Shown here piece after piece: positions 1 through 19,315 of a stretch of DNA of 64,000 bases (its first letter is position 1; each line of letters starts with the position of its first letter). Origin of the DNA: Lucifuga dentata. Its lineage: Eukaryota > Chordata > Actinopteri > Ophidiiformes > Bythitidae. The position numbers were made by a program, and so were the translations under genes. The stretch spans positions 126,207 through 190,206 of the forward strand of contig VXCM01000158.1 of NCBI GenBank assembly GCA_014773175.1, written 5' to 3'. The notes under the pieces were generated by a model. That model was not told the DNA's origin. It saw nothing but the letters and a program-made list of their open reading frames with translations, and did no database searches.

Positions 1-439
1 CTATTAAATCATTTATTCTTTTTCTTTCTCAGCCTGCCACTTCTGTGCTTTCCCTGGAAATCAAGAGTGTCACAAATCCCATCAGTGGCAACCAAAAGAA
101 AGCTCTTTGCTATTACCTGTTCACACACAACAGAGATGCTTCTAACTTTCCAATTTGCTTTATCTAAAAGCCTATTTCAACTAATATAAGGCATTCTTTC
201 AATTCTTTAAAAATTCCTAGTTGCAATGTCTACTGTGCTTTATGTTTTCTATTTTGCAGTTTTTATATTTTCCTGAGAATTGAAGAGAACTTTCATAGAT
301 AAATAAGCATGCATGTGTCTGCCTGAGGGCATCTGACAGTGCTGGATGCAACCTGAGAGGAAAAGGGAGCTCAGACATATTCAGTATTACATGATACTCA
401 TATGTTTAGGCACTGCAACTCTGTTTACAGAGAAAAGCT

Positions 440-880
440 CCAAAACTAATATTACAATATCTTTTTCTACAATAAACAGTCATACACAAGTGCTATCAGC
501 ATCTCTGCTACATTAAGTGCTCTTTTTTCTTACAGTGCATTCTGCTAACTTCCATATGGAAGCACATACAGTAACTGAAGATACCAGGGTGACACTGTGA
601 AGTAATGATTTGTACCACTGTCCATATGAATTTGAGACCATCATTCTCATTATTTTTCCTTGTACATATACATCAGTCCCAGTACATGCTACACACAGTG
701 AATATGCAATATTTAAACTGAAAAGAAGATGACCTAAAATAGAACCCTGGGGTACACCGTCATAACAGTTGAGTGTGTGACACATCACAACATTTTTACT
801 TACTATTCTTAGGAATTTACACCTTGTAAAATCATTGAAGTATCCCTACCTTATTGTAACCTTGTCCACTGTATACTACT
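440..880 (-). mobile_element. Degraded LINE reverse-transcriptase fragment
   Basis: A minus-strand frame (788-513) reads CYDGVPQGSILGHLLFSLNI, the conserved GVPQGS(I/V)LGPLLF motif of non-LTR retrotransposon reverse transcriptases. Upstream in a neighbouring reading, WFNDFTRCKF resembles the preceding RT segment. The YADD catalytic box is not recoverable, so only a short decayed piece remains. Clade (L2/Jockey-like or other) not assigned. Confidence 0.65.
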
Positions 881-3800
881 GTGAACAACCACAAAAATAT
901 TGTTGGCAGCCAAATCAGTATTGTAGGAAACTGCTATGGACAGAGAAGTTTCTAATTCAACAGCACAAAGTTGTTGTTTTTTTTTTTTCAGTTGATGTAA
1001 TTGCAAATTAAGACATTAATGTTAAGAGGAATCCGTTGAGGTGGCTTGAAGTTTTTTTTTTTTTNTTTTTTTTTTTTTGTTTTTTTTTTGTAGCTTATTT
1101 CCTTGCTCTTCCAGGTATTTAACCCATTTTTCTAGTCCCTAATGTAGCTTGTCTCACAATTATGCATGCCCTACTCCTAGATGCTATATGATTCAAATTT
1201 TGTCTTGCCTAATTTCTGTCATATGATGTCCCTTATTAACTCTCTTCAACACTTGAGGCTGCATTTGTGCTGCAGGAATTGACTATTTGTGTCACTTGAC
1301 AAAATTAGTTTTAGATTTACAAGAAAAAAGGTTTCTGTCCAGTTAATCTTTGATGCTGTGATGGTCAACAAGAAATCAGTGGGGAAAAACAACAATGCAT
1401 GTTATACTGTCAAATGCCATTCAGGATGATATGTTATTGCTGTATCAGATCTGCTGGAGTGAACATCAGATATTAGACATCTTCTCTGTATAAAAAGTAG
1501 TACAAAAATAGTATAAAAAGATGTTCTTCAAGATTATACAATAGCTTTATTGTAAGGCAGAAACATTGATTTACTGTGACAACAACAGTGACCCAGTGTT
1601 GACAGAGGGAGTGAGTGTGTCTACTTCTCAGTTTTAAAAAGCTGCATGTAGGGGCAGGGAAGTCAAATTCAAGTCAGATTGAAAAATATGAGAGCAACAC
1701 AGGGCTTTCATTCTTTATTCTTTGTGATTTCTAGCACTGAATGAATCGAGACACTGAAGTGCAAAGGGGAAGAAAATAAGAAAATGACTGGTTTCAATCA
1801 GGTAATAGACCTTATAGCTACAGATGATCAAATCACCATTATCATCAACTGTACAAGCCAACTTTCTTTCATCATCAACCATCACTTATTTATATAGTAT
1901 ATTATTTAAATCTACAGCTGCTGTCAGCATTGTTTTATTAATACTGGAATATTAAATTTGTGTATATATTTTTGAATAGTCTGCCAACTCAAAATAACCC
2001 TAACTCTAACTCAAAATAACAATGTGTTGTCATGCAGTACCTTGTATTGTTCTTACATCAACATATTTTTTACTGTATCAGAAACATGCAACACCATTGC
2101 TGTGCAATGGTAAACACTGGTAGATCATTAGATCCTTATATCTGGACATGTAAATGTCTTTGCAGCGAAATAGATTTTACAAGGAGGAGTTTAGAATCTT
2201 TACCTCAACAAACCTCTAAAACCAGCTAAAAAGAGAACATGCTGGGTTACAGCTGTCACTGAGTGTTAAAATAAAACAATCATAGCAGTGATCTAAAACT
2301 GTCCAATCTAAGTGACACAAAGAATATCCTAAATATGCTATTGCAATGTACAATGCAGCATCTTATTATGAATGGCTGTCAGTAAATGATAACAAGCGAA
2401 AACATGGAAAATGATGAAATTTGCTTAATTGTTTTTTTTTTTTTTAAACCATGATTTATTCATGAAACACACTAGACTGTTTGGGGTTTGCGTTGTGTTG
2501 CATAAAAGAAAAAAATTCCTCAAAGTACTAATCGGTCATTCAGTAAACAATGCCAACATGTAAGCCTTTGAGGTGCCACCCAAATGCTCTTTTCTTCTCT
2601 TTTAATCCAGGGAGGCCTAAATACTATGTTAATAATGAAGGCAGTACATTCCAACTCTGTACTTTTATAATGACCCATTGTTTGACTGCAGAACTGCACT
2701 GTGTAGAGATTTATCATTAGCATACACGCAAATCATCTAATCTGATTTGCTCAGGTCCCTGCTAGTAACCCANCCCCACACACACACACACATACACACA
2801 CACACACACATCACAGGATCATGTCCAACAACATGTAAAAACATTGTTATCCACACCTCTATTGACTGATTGATTCATTGATTTGATTGACTGGACACAC
2901 GTAAGATTTCCCACAAAATCTGACATGAAATAACTCCCATATAAGTGTATACTGTGGATATCCTTGATCTGGCTATGTTTTTCACAAACATATAGAAGGA
3001 TATGAGAATTTTTTTTTTTAAAAAGGAGGTTCTTGTGTGGTAAGTTACTTCTTAAAAATCTTGTAAAAAGGCTTATCATTATCTCACTTACCAAAAACAT
3101 GCTTAGTCTGGAAAATCCCATAATTTTCTCTGCTAAGGCTTAGGGAATTAATGAGCAGGTCAGAAAACACATGTGTAGAGGTCAGAGAAGTGCAGCGTGT
3201 GATGGTATGAGTGAAAAGCTTGTGAGAGATCTGTTGGATTTCACACCTCAGTGTCTGAAGTCCAGACTGGCAGACTAGAAGCCAAGAGAAGGTAAAATTT
3301 TAGGCTACAACTTAAGTTTTTACCTTAAAAGTGTAACTTAGAACTACTCAAGGTCAGTTGCATCAATGACAAATTAAAAATATGACAATCTCCACAAACT
3401 GTGCCATCCAATTTCTTACTTTTTTAAATCTTTTACTATTCAGTATCACACTGTTAGAAAATGTTTCACATTCTTCTGCTCATCCACTATAGAGCTTAAA
3501 AACTGTTCAGAATTCCTAAAAAACAAACAAACAAACAAAAAAACAATCACCCAAGGAGCGATTTAAAGGATGAGGAGTTTTATCCTGACTTATTAGCTTT
3601 TCTCCTCCAATTGCACTGTATGATACAACGTCCTCGCAAAAGGGTTGCTTGCATATTTGCATTGGCTCATGATTGATTTGTTAACTTATCTGTCATTTAA
3701 TGGTAGTTTATAATATTCAAATTCATCATTGTATACAAATAAAATATACCAAGGTCTTCTGTGGCCTCTGTTGGATGACAAATTACTTTCACTTCTTGAA

Positions 3801-5748
3801 CATGTGCAGTGAGCAGAAAGAGTGACTTTGTGTTGCAGGCAATAGTGTTGAGAATCTCTGTGAGTTTATGAGCAAAAGCATGAAAGAGGCTGTAAGGGAG
3901 GCACTGGACTTTGTGAACAGAGAATGATGCACAAGAAAGGGTGATGGTTATAATAGGGGTAAAGGTGTCATCAGTCTACACGAGTGACTCCTCTTGTCTG
4001 ATCAAATGTGTAGAGCCTGTGGCCTGTCTAGCAGAAAGGTCCATGTGATCCTGGCCAATCCAGTTTGGACCATCCGGTTTGGAGGCGTCAGTGTGGAGCC
4101 AGGCCTTGTGACTTACCACCAAGGGAAGCCATTGTGTTGCAACAAGTCCCTCTATTCAGCTATTATCAGCAAGATCTGTTAACAAGCATAACTAGAGACA
4201 TCCTGATTTATCACAAGATGCCCCTTAACTAAGCCAGTGGTACAAAACAGATCACAGAGAGATGTTGTAATTGTAGCAGGACATTTGCCACAGAAAAAGT
4301 TCAATGAAAATAGTCATAATAATAAAAAGAAGAACCATAAGACTATGATGATTCTGCTTAGATATCATTATTATCTCTCAAACATACAGTAAAGAAAATC
4401 TGCATCAGATGGCATGTCACTTCCTATCATCTAAAAAAGTATTTTCTCCTCATAGCACTTAGTCTAGAACCTCCCAAGAGTGCAGAGGACAAGCCATTAG
4501 AGGTCTGTTGAAACATTAGAGGGAGAAGGGTGAAGAGAGTTAGACAGCCTTTGCCAAAGGCAAAGGCCCTGTCACGCTCACAACTGTCACTGCTCCTGTC
4601 CATACTAAGCTCCTGAAGGTGCCAGATGAACATCAGTCTAATTTAATCATCAAATTTTCATGGGACTCTGAGGGGGGATGCACGAGAAAGCATGTCTACA
4701 GTCTTTGTAGCGTTGAGATCTTTGCTTTGGAGTATGACCTTCACCAACACCTTGCCACTTACATAGGTAAGTCCTTAACAAATGAAAGACACTAAGTCAA
4801 CCATTTTAACAAACAATATCCAATTAAAAGAGTGGGAGCATCACTTTCACCAAAAACCTATCCCAAAAATTTGGCAAAGGCACTCCTCCCACTCTGAAAC
4901 GGACTTTGGATAAAAAAAAAAAAAAAAAAAAAAAATGTTTTCAGAGCATAGAGACAGGGCTTGGCATTGTCACCTGTGAAAGAAGGTCATTCCTCAGCCA
5001 GGCCTAGCTTTTTGCTACCAGGCATCTATGGCTAGGTAGAACTTGATGTGACAAGTTTACATTCTCAACATTTTCTACCACAGTGGTCTCTTCTGCAATG
5101 CTGTCATGTTTTCTTCTTCCTATTCCTTACAGGACTCTACCAGATGATCTCTATGACTCAAACAGCCCTTTGATTGCCTTCTAACTTGCTAACTGTTGAC
5201 CCCATAATAGAATTTATTAAAAACTGGTTGATGTTATTTTTGCAATAATATTTTTGGCACTAAAGTCAAAAGGTTTAACCACTATCCCCCCAGGCCAGAC
5301 ATAACAAAACAGACCCAAGCTAGTACTAATGAGCCAGCTATGCAATCTCCTGTCAAGAGCTTTTAGGCATCTTTTTTGTTTTTATAAATATTGTTCATAT
5401 TTAACTTTTTCCCCTGGTATCCAGCTGGTAAAATTCATCTTCACTGCAGTGCTGGTTCTTGAATCATAATCTTCATGTGGTGCTCTGATGATGCTTATTG
5501 GTTGGAAACAAAGGGAGGGGTGACTTATGATGCTTCACTGGCTGATGTGCAGTGACAGTCTGTCTCCAATAAGAGGGGAACATTGCATGTTAGGCAAGTC
5601 AGCAGATGCCAGGCTGACAGTCAATGAAATATTTAAGCCCAGACACTGCTATCATGGATCTAATGTCTCAGAAACTGGACACAAAAATCCTACAGTATCA
5701 TATATGTCAGAGTTGTGAAAGGAGTGGGTCATGTCTAGTCAACTACAG

Positions 5749-5752
<4 letters not shown>

Positions 5753-5800
<48 letters not shown>

Positions 5801-5808
5801 TGTGTGTG
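5753..5808. repeat. Compound microsatellite (CT)n(GT)n
   Basis: A run of CT dinucleotides passes directly into GT dinucleotides. Small open frames across it are artefacts. Confidence 0.95.
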
Positions 5809-7263
5809 AGACACCAATGTTTTAGCAGACAAAGACAAAGAAATAAATCTTACGATCACACAGATGTTACAATTCTGGGTAGTCAGATTATATTCTCGTA
5901 TTGCTTTTGTTACTGCACATTACAAAAGACAATGACACTCCACTGACTACTGTTTTTGTCCTTACACACACTGTAGATAAGATGTTTTCTTGAGCCAAGT
6001 GAGATTCAATGTGGACAGGTACGCTGAAGCCTGTCTAAACTAACATGGATGCAGCAGCCTGAGTATTTTACTTAAAACAGTTTGCACCAACAGTGTTTGA
6101 ATTTCATTGAACTAGAGGGGCACTCATTAGAGCACATACCTCCAAGGCTGAACAAGCAACAAACTTTATCTTGTTCTAACTTGTTCTAATAATAAACTTT
6201 CCAAAAAAAAAAAAAAAAAAAAAAAAGTGACTATAATAGTAGGACTTATAGGCCTATGCTTTATTTGTCACAGTAGGTTTTACAGTTTATCCAGATCAGG
6301 ACCACATTGCACTTATTGATAGTCTATTATGGGATAAAAATGCCATATTTTTTCTGTTGAGATTGATGTATTGGTTTTGAAAAAAAAAAAAAAAAANAAA
6401 AAAAAAAAAAAAGACAAAATAGCCCTATTTTGCAAAGTTAAGAAATCACCTAAAGAATTTTTACATCTGCCCCTTGGATCTGGATCGACACCTAAATTAA
6501 ATGAGTTTTAGCAATCCTTCCAACAACAAAGAAACCACAGACATGGATGAAACATTAATCCTCTTGGCAGAGGTTAAAAAAAAAAAAAATTGCTTAACAC
6601 AATATTTAACACAATATATGTATTTTAACATCAACATTTTACTTGGAACTTTGGATCACCAGAACCCTGATTAATTCTTTGACTTCCAGTTTACCTAGGT
6701 GCCCATTTGTCAACAAAAATAGGAAAGTACAGCTTTTTTTTTTTTTTGCATAAGGTCTGTCACACTTGTTTTGCACCGAGCATCTCAGCTTGTCTGGCAA
6801 ATATGCACAGACTGTGCAGATTAAATTTTTTTCTCAGCACTGTGAACAAATCAAATCAGATTTTTTCACCAACATGCAAACAATCCTTAACTTTTACTTT
6901 GTATTATTTGGTACCCTAGAAATTATGTTATACTTCAAACACAGACCTATGGAATTTAAATTACAAAGTTGTCAGACTAGTGATGCATCAACACTGCATC
7001 AGACTGAAGGAGCTGTTAAGTGTACAGTAACTTACTTCCTTTACATTGCTGCCATCTGCTGATGATGACATGGTAAATGCAGCTGAAAGAAAAACAAAGG
7101 CTGATCTTATGTTTGACTATTTTGTCACATTGTCAATCAGCATATTGCATTTCTAAATAGGAATATGCTTAAAGCCATTAACTAATTAACCAGTCATACC
7201 AATCCCTGATACTGGGCTGACTGTTCCACAAACAACACCAAGACTAAACTCCAAAAAGAAAAC

Positions 7264-9506
7264 TTTATTAAACACACATATAATCCAGTCACTTTCAAGG
7301 CATGTAACTTATAAAGTCAGTCCTAAAAACTGGTACAGATGTGAAGCCAGAGCTATGTATATATATTGCAATTATTAAAACAATAACATGCCCATTAACA
7401 TCCATTACATTTGGACACTTCACAACTCACAGAGTAGATCTGAGCATGCCAGACTCCACAAAAATGGAATAACTGTTTTGCATAATAATGTACTCCACAA
7501 GCTTCTATTGCATAATGATGTACTGTACAAAATCAACAATCCACTGTGATGTGTTATTGGAAAACATTAGTCACATGGAACAGAGTTAATACTCAGCGGT
7601 GTCAATGGTACAAAGTTGATAGTTGGCCCACAGTCATACTCCATTTGCACAACTGAATTGGTCCACAATATGAAAACATGTTAAAAGCACCTTTATTTAT
7701 TATTTGTACGAAGGCAACCATGACACTCTTTTGCAAAATAAAGGCCAAAAAATATGCCAAAACAACTGAGCTGTCAATAACTTTGATCACTTAATTCATA
7801 GTTTTGTTGTAATGTATTAACTATGACAAATCTGGCACATAATTTAGACTATAGATGCCATTCAGTGTTTTATGGGAGGCTTTAAACAAAAGTTTTGATT
7901 GTAAACTACCCATCATGTAGAATTTATGAAAACAAAGAGGAAGACATAATGGAATTAGTGTGTTACTGCTTAGCAGATGAGTATAAATGAACGAGGTGTC
8001 TTTAGGTTGCACCATTCGGTTCAGGCACAGGTACTGACTTCAGCTTATTCATATAAATACTTAAGTGGACACCCACGATATGTAACAATTCATGTAAAAG
8101 TATCATTAACATTTTCCTTGCAAGTTGTGGATCAAAAATACAGCACCAGTTAGCTGGGCAGTATTATGATCATGACAGTACGTAATTGGTGTCTCTGAGA
8201 CAGACACACAAAACAAAGACATACTTAAAGGACCATATCGGCAATCGTGCATGTTTGAGCCCAATATACAATCCACATACTGTATGTTACTTACTGACAA
8301 CCACATTCCAAAACATAAAACTGTATTTTAGTTTTCCTGTTATTTTTTTCAAATCTCCTAATATTTCAAAATCAAATGTTCAGGTAATAAATTCACCTTA
8401 AAATTCAATGTTTTGCCTTCTAACACTATATGCACAATTGTAGAAGGGACGTCATTTTAATTTCTTAGTAAAAGCCGTCTTCTCCTGGGACTATATTCCC
8501 ATGTTGGATTGGTTAAATAAAGTTACTTTGACAAAAAATACCTAATAGACATGGTGATGGCTGTGATGGATTATGTATCTCAAGCATGTTTCAAGTCTCT
8601 ACAAGTTGATTTTAATAGCGTTTTGGAATGAACTGAAACCAAAGGCAGTTTGGAAGGCAGAAAATAAGACAGCTAAAGTTTTACATTTTGGGAAATGGTT
8701 GTCTCTAACATAAAGTGTATGTGGATTGTATTGTATATATTGAGCTCAGGCATGCACAATTACTGGTATGATCCTTTAAAAACAATAACCATATTCTTAA
8801 CATACCACTCTAACCTTGGGCCGCCACTTTTCAGATTTGTTAATTAATTTGCTGTTTATAAACCACTTTGAATATAGCCAAGGAGCATCCTTATCGTTTT
8901 CCTTACATAATAGTCTGAGAATAAAACTTCAAGCAGTGGCATAGTAGCACATCCCATCTAAGACTCCAAACAATTCAATCTGGGCTATTAACCCAAATCA
9001 AAGACAGATTGGCAGGTTTTAGGATACATGCATGTCAAAAATCTATAATAGTTATTAACTTGATGAAGGTCTGAAGTCTAAGATTGCACGTGTCACAGTT
9101 TTAAACAAATGCGATATCAGATTTTAGCGATTAAATATCTCCAAAATATGTCCTTTGGATATACCATACATATAGATATGAAAATAGATTCTGTAGAGTG
9201 AATAATTTAAAATCTTTCAACATATTTCCCACAACATTAATCTTTAAAGAGGGGGCAGGCTGGCAAAAAAAAAAAAAAATGTTTTACTGCTAAAGCAGAA
9301 TTGAAAAAGTCAAGACAGCAACACATTTACAATGTCAAATTTCTCACATATACAAAACAAAGACTTTTCCTCACAGCTCTAATCAAAGACTTTGTATAAA
9401 AGTACACATCTTTGACTCGGCCTGTGGCACACCTGGTACATACAAAGTAGACATGATGCAGATTATCCTCCTCGTCTCCTGGTAATAACACTGTCTGAGA
9501 CAAGCC
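7264..9506 (-). other. Probable ppm1d 3' UTR / downstream region
   Basis: No coding sequence follows the ppm1d stop codon. On the minus strand, AATAAA signals occur near 7693-7698 and at 7264-7269, followed by T/G-poor sequence. The distal one would give a 3' UTR of about 2.2 kb. A long-TIR MITE (8228-8776) lies inside this stretch, so it may be part of the transcript. Which poly(A) site is used cannot be told from sequence. Confidence 0.35.
8228..8776 (+). mobile_element. Long-TIR MITE, copy 1
   Basis: The 5' end (AAGGACCATATCGGCAATCG, running on to TACAATCCACATAC) is the inverted complement of the 3' end (GTATGTGGATTG to TATGATCCTT), giving terminal inverted repeats of roughly 55 bases. 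TA flanks both ends as in TA-target DNA transposons; because the flanking bases are palindromic, TTAA is also possible. The interior has no transposase frame. A second copy lies at 38932-39483. Confidence 0.75.
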
Positions 9507-14812
<5,306 letters not shown>

Positions 14813-14990
14813 AACTGTGAAAGCTAGAGTTATCTATCTAAGCAATAACAGGGCACATGCAGCTGCTAACTGTAGCTTGCGAGCTAAATTTTAAACCAAT
14901 TTTGCCGCGATCGTGTAGCCGAAGGCTTCCTTCCTTTTTGTTTATCTTCTCTGGAACGCTATACGTCATTACGTACAGCAGTTCCGCCTA
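14813..14990 (-). promoter_or_regulatory. ppm1d 5' UTR and promoter region
   Basis: This stretch lies directly upstream of the ppm1d start codon and is richer in CpG than its surroundings. A CRE/ATF-like TGACGTAT is read on the minus strand at 14968-14961. Human PPM1D is known to have p53- and CREB-responsive elements near its start site. I saw the CRE-like site but no clean p53 decamer pair here. The transcription start was not located. Confidence 0.45.
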
Positions 14991-15180
14991 TCAACCCAGC
15001 AACGACACGGAGACGCTTGTGTTGTCTTTAAAGGAGCACTCCGCCGATTTTTATATCAAATTCAGTTTATTCAGCAAGTAAACACAACTGTAGAAAGGCT
15101 ATAATTAGTCTGATTCTGGCTTTCCCAAGGTCCTGTAAAGCAAATTTATAAAATTTATAGTCCTTAAATGTTTTCTACTT
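14990..15180 (+). repeat. Possible dispersed repeat upstream of ppm1d
   Basis: CTTTAAAGGAGCACTCCGCC followed by AATTCAGTTTATTCAGCAAG resembles a dispersed teleost repeat (AAAGGAGCACTCCACCGATT). Boundaries unclear. Confidence 0.35.
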
Positions 15181-18100
15181 GACAGAAAATGCTGTCTTGT
15201 TTTTATTCACCCCATTCTATTGGCAGTCTGTCCAGTATTAAGTATGGGACCAAACGACTTACTACAGATTTAAGGAGGTCAGTTTAAGTGAAGAGCTCAG
15301 CTCAACAGATAGAACAGGATAAGATTCTGGTAACTTATTCCAAATGAGTATCTTAAATTATCAGATCATCAGCCCCTGGCCTTATTGAATCCCACCCAGT
15401 GGAGCCCAGATAATTTGCAGCACTTGACTTTGGCACTTGTTTGTGCCAAAATACCCTGTCCACACTGCTTCATGGACTGTCCAAAGGACTCTGGCACAAT
15501 ATGAGGAGAAATCAACACATGTAGGATGGGCTTCTTTCCTTCTGGGTCCAGAAAGTGAAATGCTTGCTCCCAGTCAGGCTCTGCCCCACTACCACACATG
15601 CTGCAGCACGTCACTGCTCTTTTCCTGCTGTGGGTGTTGGTGGTCCAGTGGGGGGCAGCCCCTTGTTGGTCACATTGGCACTGTGGACAGAAGGTACCCT
15701 GGAGACCAAGGAATCTGTGGTAAGTTCAAACTCATTAGTTCATACAATACTGCCTGATAGATACCATATGAATTTTAATACATGTCACAGATCATTTTAA
15801 ATTGCAGTATTATAAAAGATTTTTCAGTACAACCTACTTTAACGGTGCTTTTGAATAACTTTTGTTTCTAATCTGGGATTGCTAGATACCATAACACACA
15901 GTATATTATAAATTCAACAAATCTCATAAGAAATAAATTCCCAGTACATCACACATAATCATAGCTGTACAGTATATGTTCATTCTTTGCTAGTTGACCT
16001 ACTCAACTTTTGTGTTTGCATGAGTTCATTAGCATGTAGTGCTGCAGTAATGCCAGGTGGAGGCAGTGTCAACCCAGTCTGATAAACTTTTCTGTCCCCC
16101 AGTTTTTGTAGAAATCCAACTTACATAGTGTCACACAAGCATGTAAATCAATTGCATCATGGTCAGATCAGAACAAGTAAACAGCAAAAAATCTTGGCAA
16201 TGCATGTAAAGTTTCTCAGTGGAAAGATTTTACTATGGATTCCACTTTGGAGGTACAGAAATATTAATTACCATACCAGATTTACTCATTAATTCATGGT
16301 GTTACAAGGGCGTAGACCAGCTTGCGATAGGATATTTATGTGCATTCATGTATATGTATGTATGCAGTAAAGGCATCTGCAATGGGCTCACCGTATATAA
16401 ATGCATAATGTAATGCCTACATGTCCTACCAGTCCTCAGATTTAAATATGGTAATACTTATTAGACTGAAATTATAATACCAAACTGCTTTCATTCTTAC
16501 ATGTGTCTATGGCAGAACCAAGGCATTTTAAACATATTCTGAGTATTGATGAGCACCACATAGAAATTAAAGTAAATATTTCTTCTAGGCAAAATGCATG
16601 CATGGTCAGATTCTTTGTGCAAAAATCTATCATTTTATTCTTATGGCACTGTAAATAAGGAAGCATTATAGCATGCAAGTATTCAACATTGCACTATACA
16701 ATGCACTATATGCATTCTTGCCACCATAACATACCAACCTGCATGTTTTGCCTGTGGATTCCTTTTCTTATTTCATGGAAAAGTTTTTTTTTTTTTTTTT
16801 NTTTTTTTTTTTTTTTTTTGTTGTTTTTTAATGTGTGTGTGGGGCGGGGAGGGTATGTGTGTGTGTCAAAGAAGGAGAGAACATACATGTGGAGTAGCAA
16901 GAATTTCCTACATTATGCTTTCCATCAGTGTCTCCACTCCCCTTCATCCCTAACCAAGGATCTGACCTTGATTTAATCCCAGAAAGGCCAAATTTTTAGC
17001 TTTTCTTTCTTTCTTTCTTTCTTTTTGTTTCTTTCTTTCTTTCTTTCTTTGTCCATTAATAGTCAACCCTTCTGAGAGGTCCTGTCTGCACACAGGCCTC
17101 GATCAAAGATGAAGAGGCAAAGTGATTTCCATGTAAATGGTGTCAGAATGTCATTTTCAAGTGAAGCTGCAGAGAAAATGAATTCCTGAAGACGACAAAG
17201 ATTACCAAGGGGCAATGACATCTGGACTGAATTCTTCCAGATTCTCCATGCAGCTCTCATATAATGGTCCATCTGTAAAAATAGCTTTGTTTGGCTTTCC
17301 ATGTAGATGCTAACTGTCAGTCAGCCCAAGCAAAGCAGAGAAAGGACAAGGAGAAAAAAACAGGTTTAAATATTACCATATAAATGTATGGTAATATAAC
17401 CATAGCTCATTTTTGGTATAAGCAAATGACAGTTCAACAGTGCATGTGTGTGTGTGTGTGTATTGTGTGAATAGGATTTAAACCATAAATTAATTAAAAA
17501 ATATCGTTTCCTTATCAATATATAACTCTATTGATTCATTTTTGAAAGGACGATAAATTCTTGGACCTCAGCAGTCCTCTGAGCTGGACATTTGTCTCTG
17601 TGACAGATTCACCGTATAGCCAAAGAAACCCTCTGAACCAACTCAAACCTCTGAATCCCTCTGAATCAACTCGGATGATTATTTCTGTAAATTATGTAGC
17701 ATTTGTAACTCATAAAAAAGAAGTTTAAAAGAAAGTAAGCATTATAAGCTTTCTGTTACTACAATATTGAAGTCTGCAGACTGAGTTGTATCACAAGAAA
17801 ATAAGGAAAATATAACAATAAACATAATTTCCAAAACAAATTACCCATAAATTATCGTTATTTGACAGAGAAAGCTCGGTTGTATCAGCATATATTTCTG
17901 CCTGTAGACTGGTCAGAAGTTTAAAAAAACTCGTCACATTTTAAAGAAGGTAAACAATGGCTAAAGTAGTAGAAATTACCTAAAAATCCAGAGAGTTTTA
18001 ATCAAGAATGAGGATGCAATAAAACAAAAAAGAAACCACCATCAAGTGATAAACAGGTTTTTCAGACTAATTCCCAAACACCTTTTTGGTCCTTTCCATT

Positions 18101-19164
18101 ATTTATTATTATATTTCTTTCATCTAATAAAAATAATAATTTTATTTCTATTATATTAGACATAACAGTCCAGTGTTTGATACTAAGTCACGAATAGCTG
18201 CTAATGGCAGTTGTGAGTTTAGAAAGCTTCATCTGTATGTTTCCTCGTGGGATGATTATCTTTCTAATGTTAAAATCACAAAAATCATAGCTCATCTATC
18301 CTGCTAGCATGATAAAGCACCATCATACTGACTTTGTGTTATTTCAACACTACACTAGTGAGTTAAAAGAGGGATCTTTGTAAGACAGTGCAGTAAAAGG
18401 AGAAAATTGATTGGGTCCCCAGACAGCCTCAGAGACATATGATTTATTATACAAATACAGGTAAAGAATGCTTGGTGTTCACTATTCAAATGCATGTGTT
18501 CTGTGGTTTGTAGTCACACTGTTTATGTTACTGGGTTGGTCTTGCATTAAATCCTCTTGATTTGTATCAATTTAGGGACAACAATTCCAGTTTATCAATT
18601 AATAGGCTGAATATGATAGGCTTTTCCATCAACTGAATACACTCACCCATCCTTCTCATGACACATAACCAAAACTTTGCTTTTTGACAGATCAAACACA
18701 AAATGATTACCGAGACACACCTCTTGAGTGTTTGCATAATTTGTGTAATCCATTTCACTTATCACCCTGCTTTATATGGTAGACTGAACTGAATAAATAA
18801 CTGCTGAGGATGTTGCGGATCAATCCTCCCTTTGTTTCACATCATTACACAGGAGATGGTGCATGCATCCATCATTGTAGACACTGTTTTCGATTAAAGA
18901 AAATCTCTAAAGTTAGTAATTGTAAAATATTTAGCTATTCCTTCTATGTGTGCACATGTGAACTGAGATATGATCATGAAAACCTACACATGCAGTAAAT
19001 AAAGTACATATAAATTTCCTCCGATTTTCTAAAGTCAGGTGAATTGGGAAATCTAAGATGTAAATGGGCTTGTCTTTACCAGCTCTATGATGGATTCGGT
19101 ATTTCCTGCCTTTCAGATTATGCACACTGAGAAGGTTCTAGAATTATTTGAATGATGCACATAA

Positions 19165-19200
<36 letters not shown>

Positions 19201-19315
19201 AGAAGAAGAAGGAGACAAACATTTCTGTGTGTGTGTGTGTTTTTTTTTCCTCCCCTCAACATGACTTCTATGAATGAATAGGCCATCATATCAAGCTGTT
19301 TTCATTGCTGGGGTA
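15180..19315. other. Intergenic DNA between ppm1d and robo1, left part
   Basis: Mostly AT-rich, with poly(T) around an N at 16801, a CTTT microsatellite and a long poly(A) at 19167-19198. The stretch 15361-15720 is GC-richer and has an 81-codon minus-strand frame (15614-15369) with no recognisable domain; I do not call it a gene. Confidence 0.5.
17001..17050. repeat. (CTTT)n microsatellite, interrupted
   Basis: Tetranucleotide CTTT repeats with one TTTTGT interruption. Confidence 0.95.

Larger units (their letters stand above)
1..7200. other. Intergenic DNA left of ppm1d
   Basis: This is AT-rich sequence with poly(A)/poly(T) tracts (around 1050-1090, 4911-4935, 6204-6226, 6380-6413), short microsatellites and one LINE fragment. 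Open frames are all short, unspliced and without recognisable domains. I see no gene here. Confidence 0.6.

Noticed and set aside
1996..2020. CCCTAACTCTAACTC, telomere-like
   Set aside because: Only two or three imperfect units; not an interstitial telomere.
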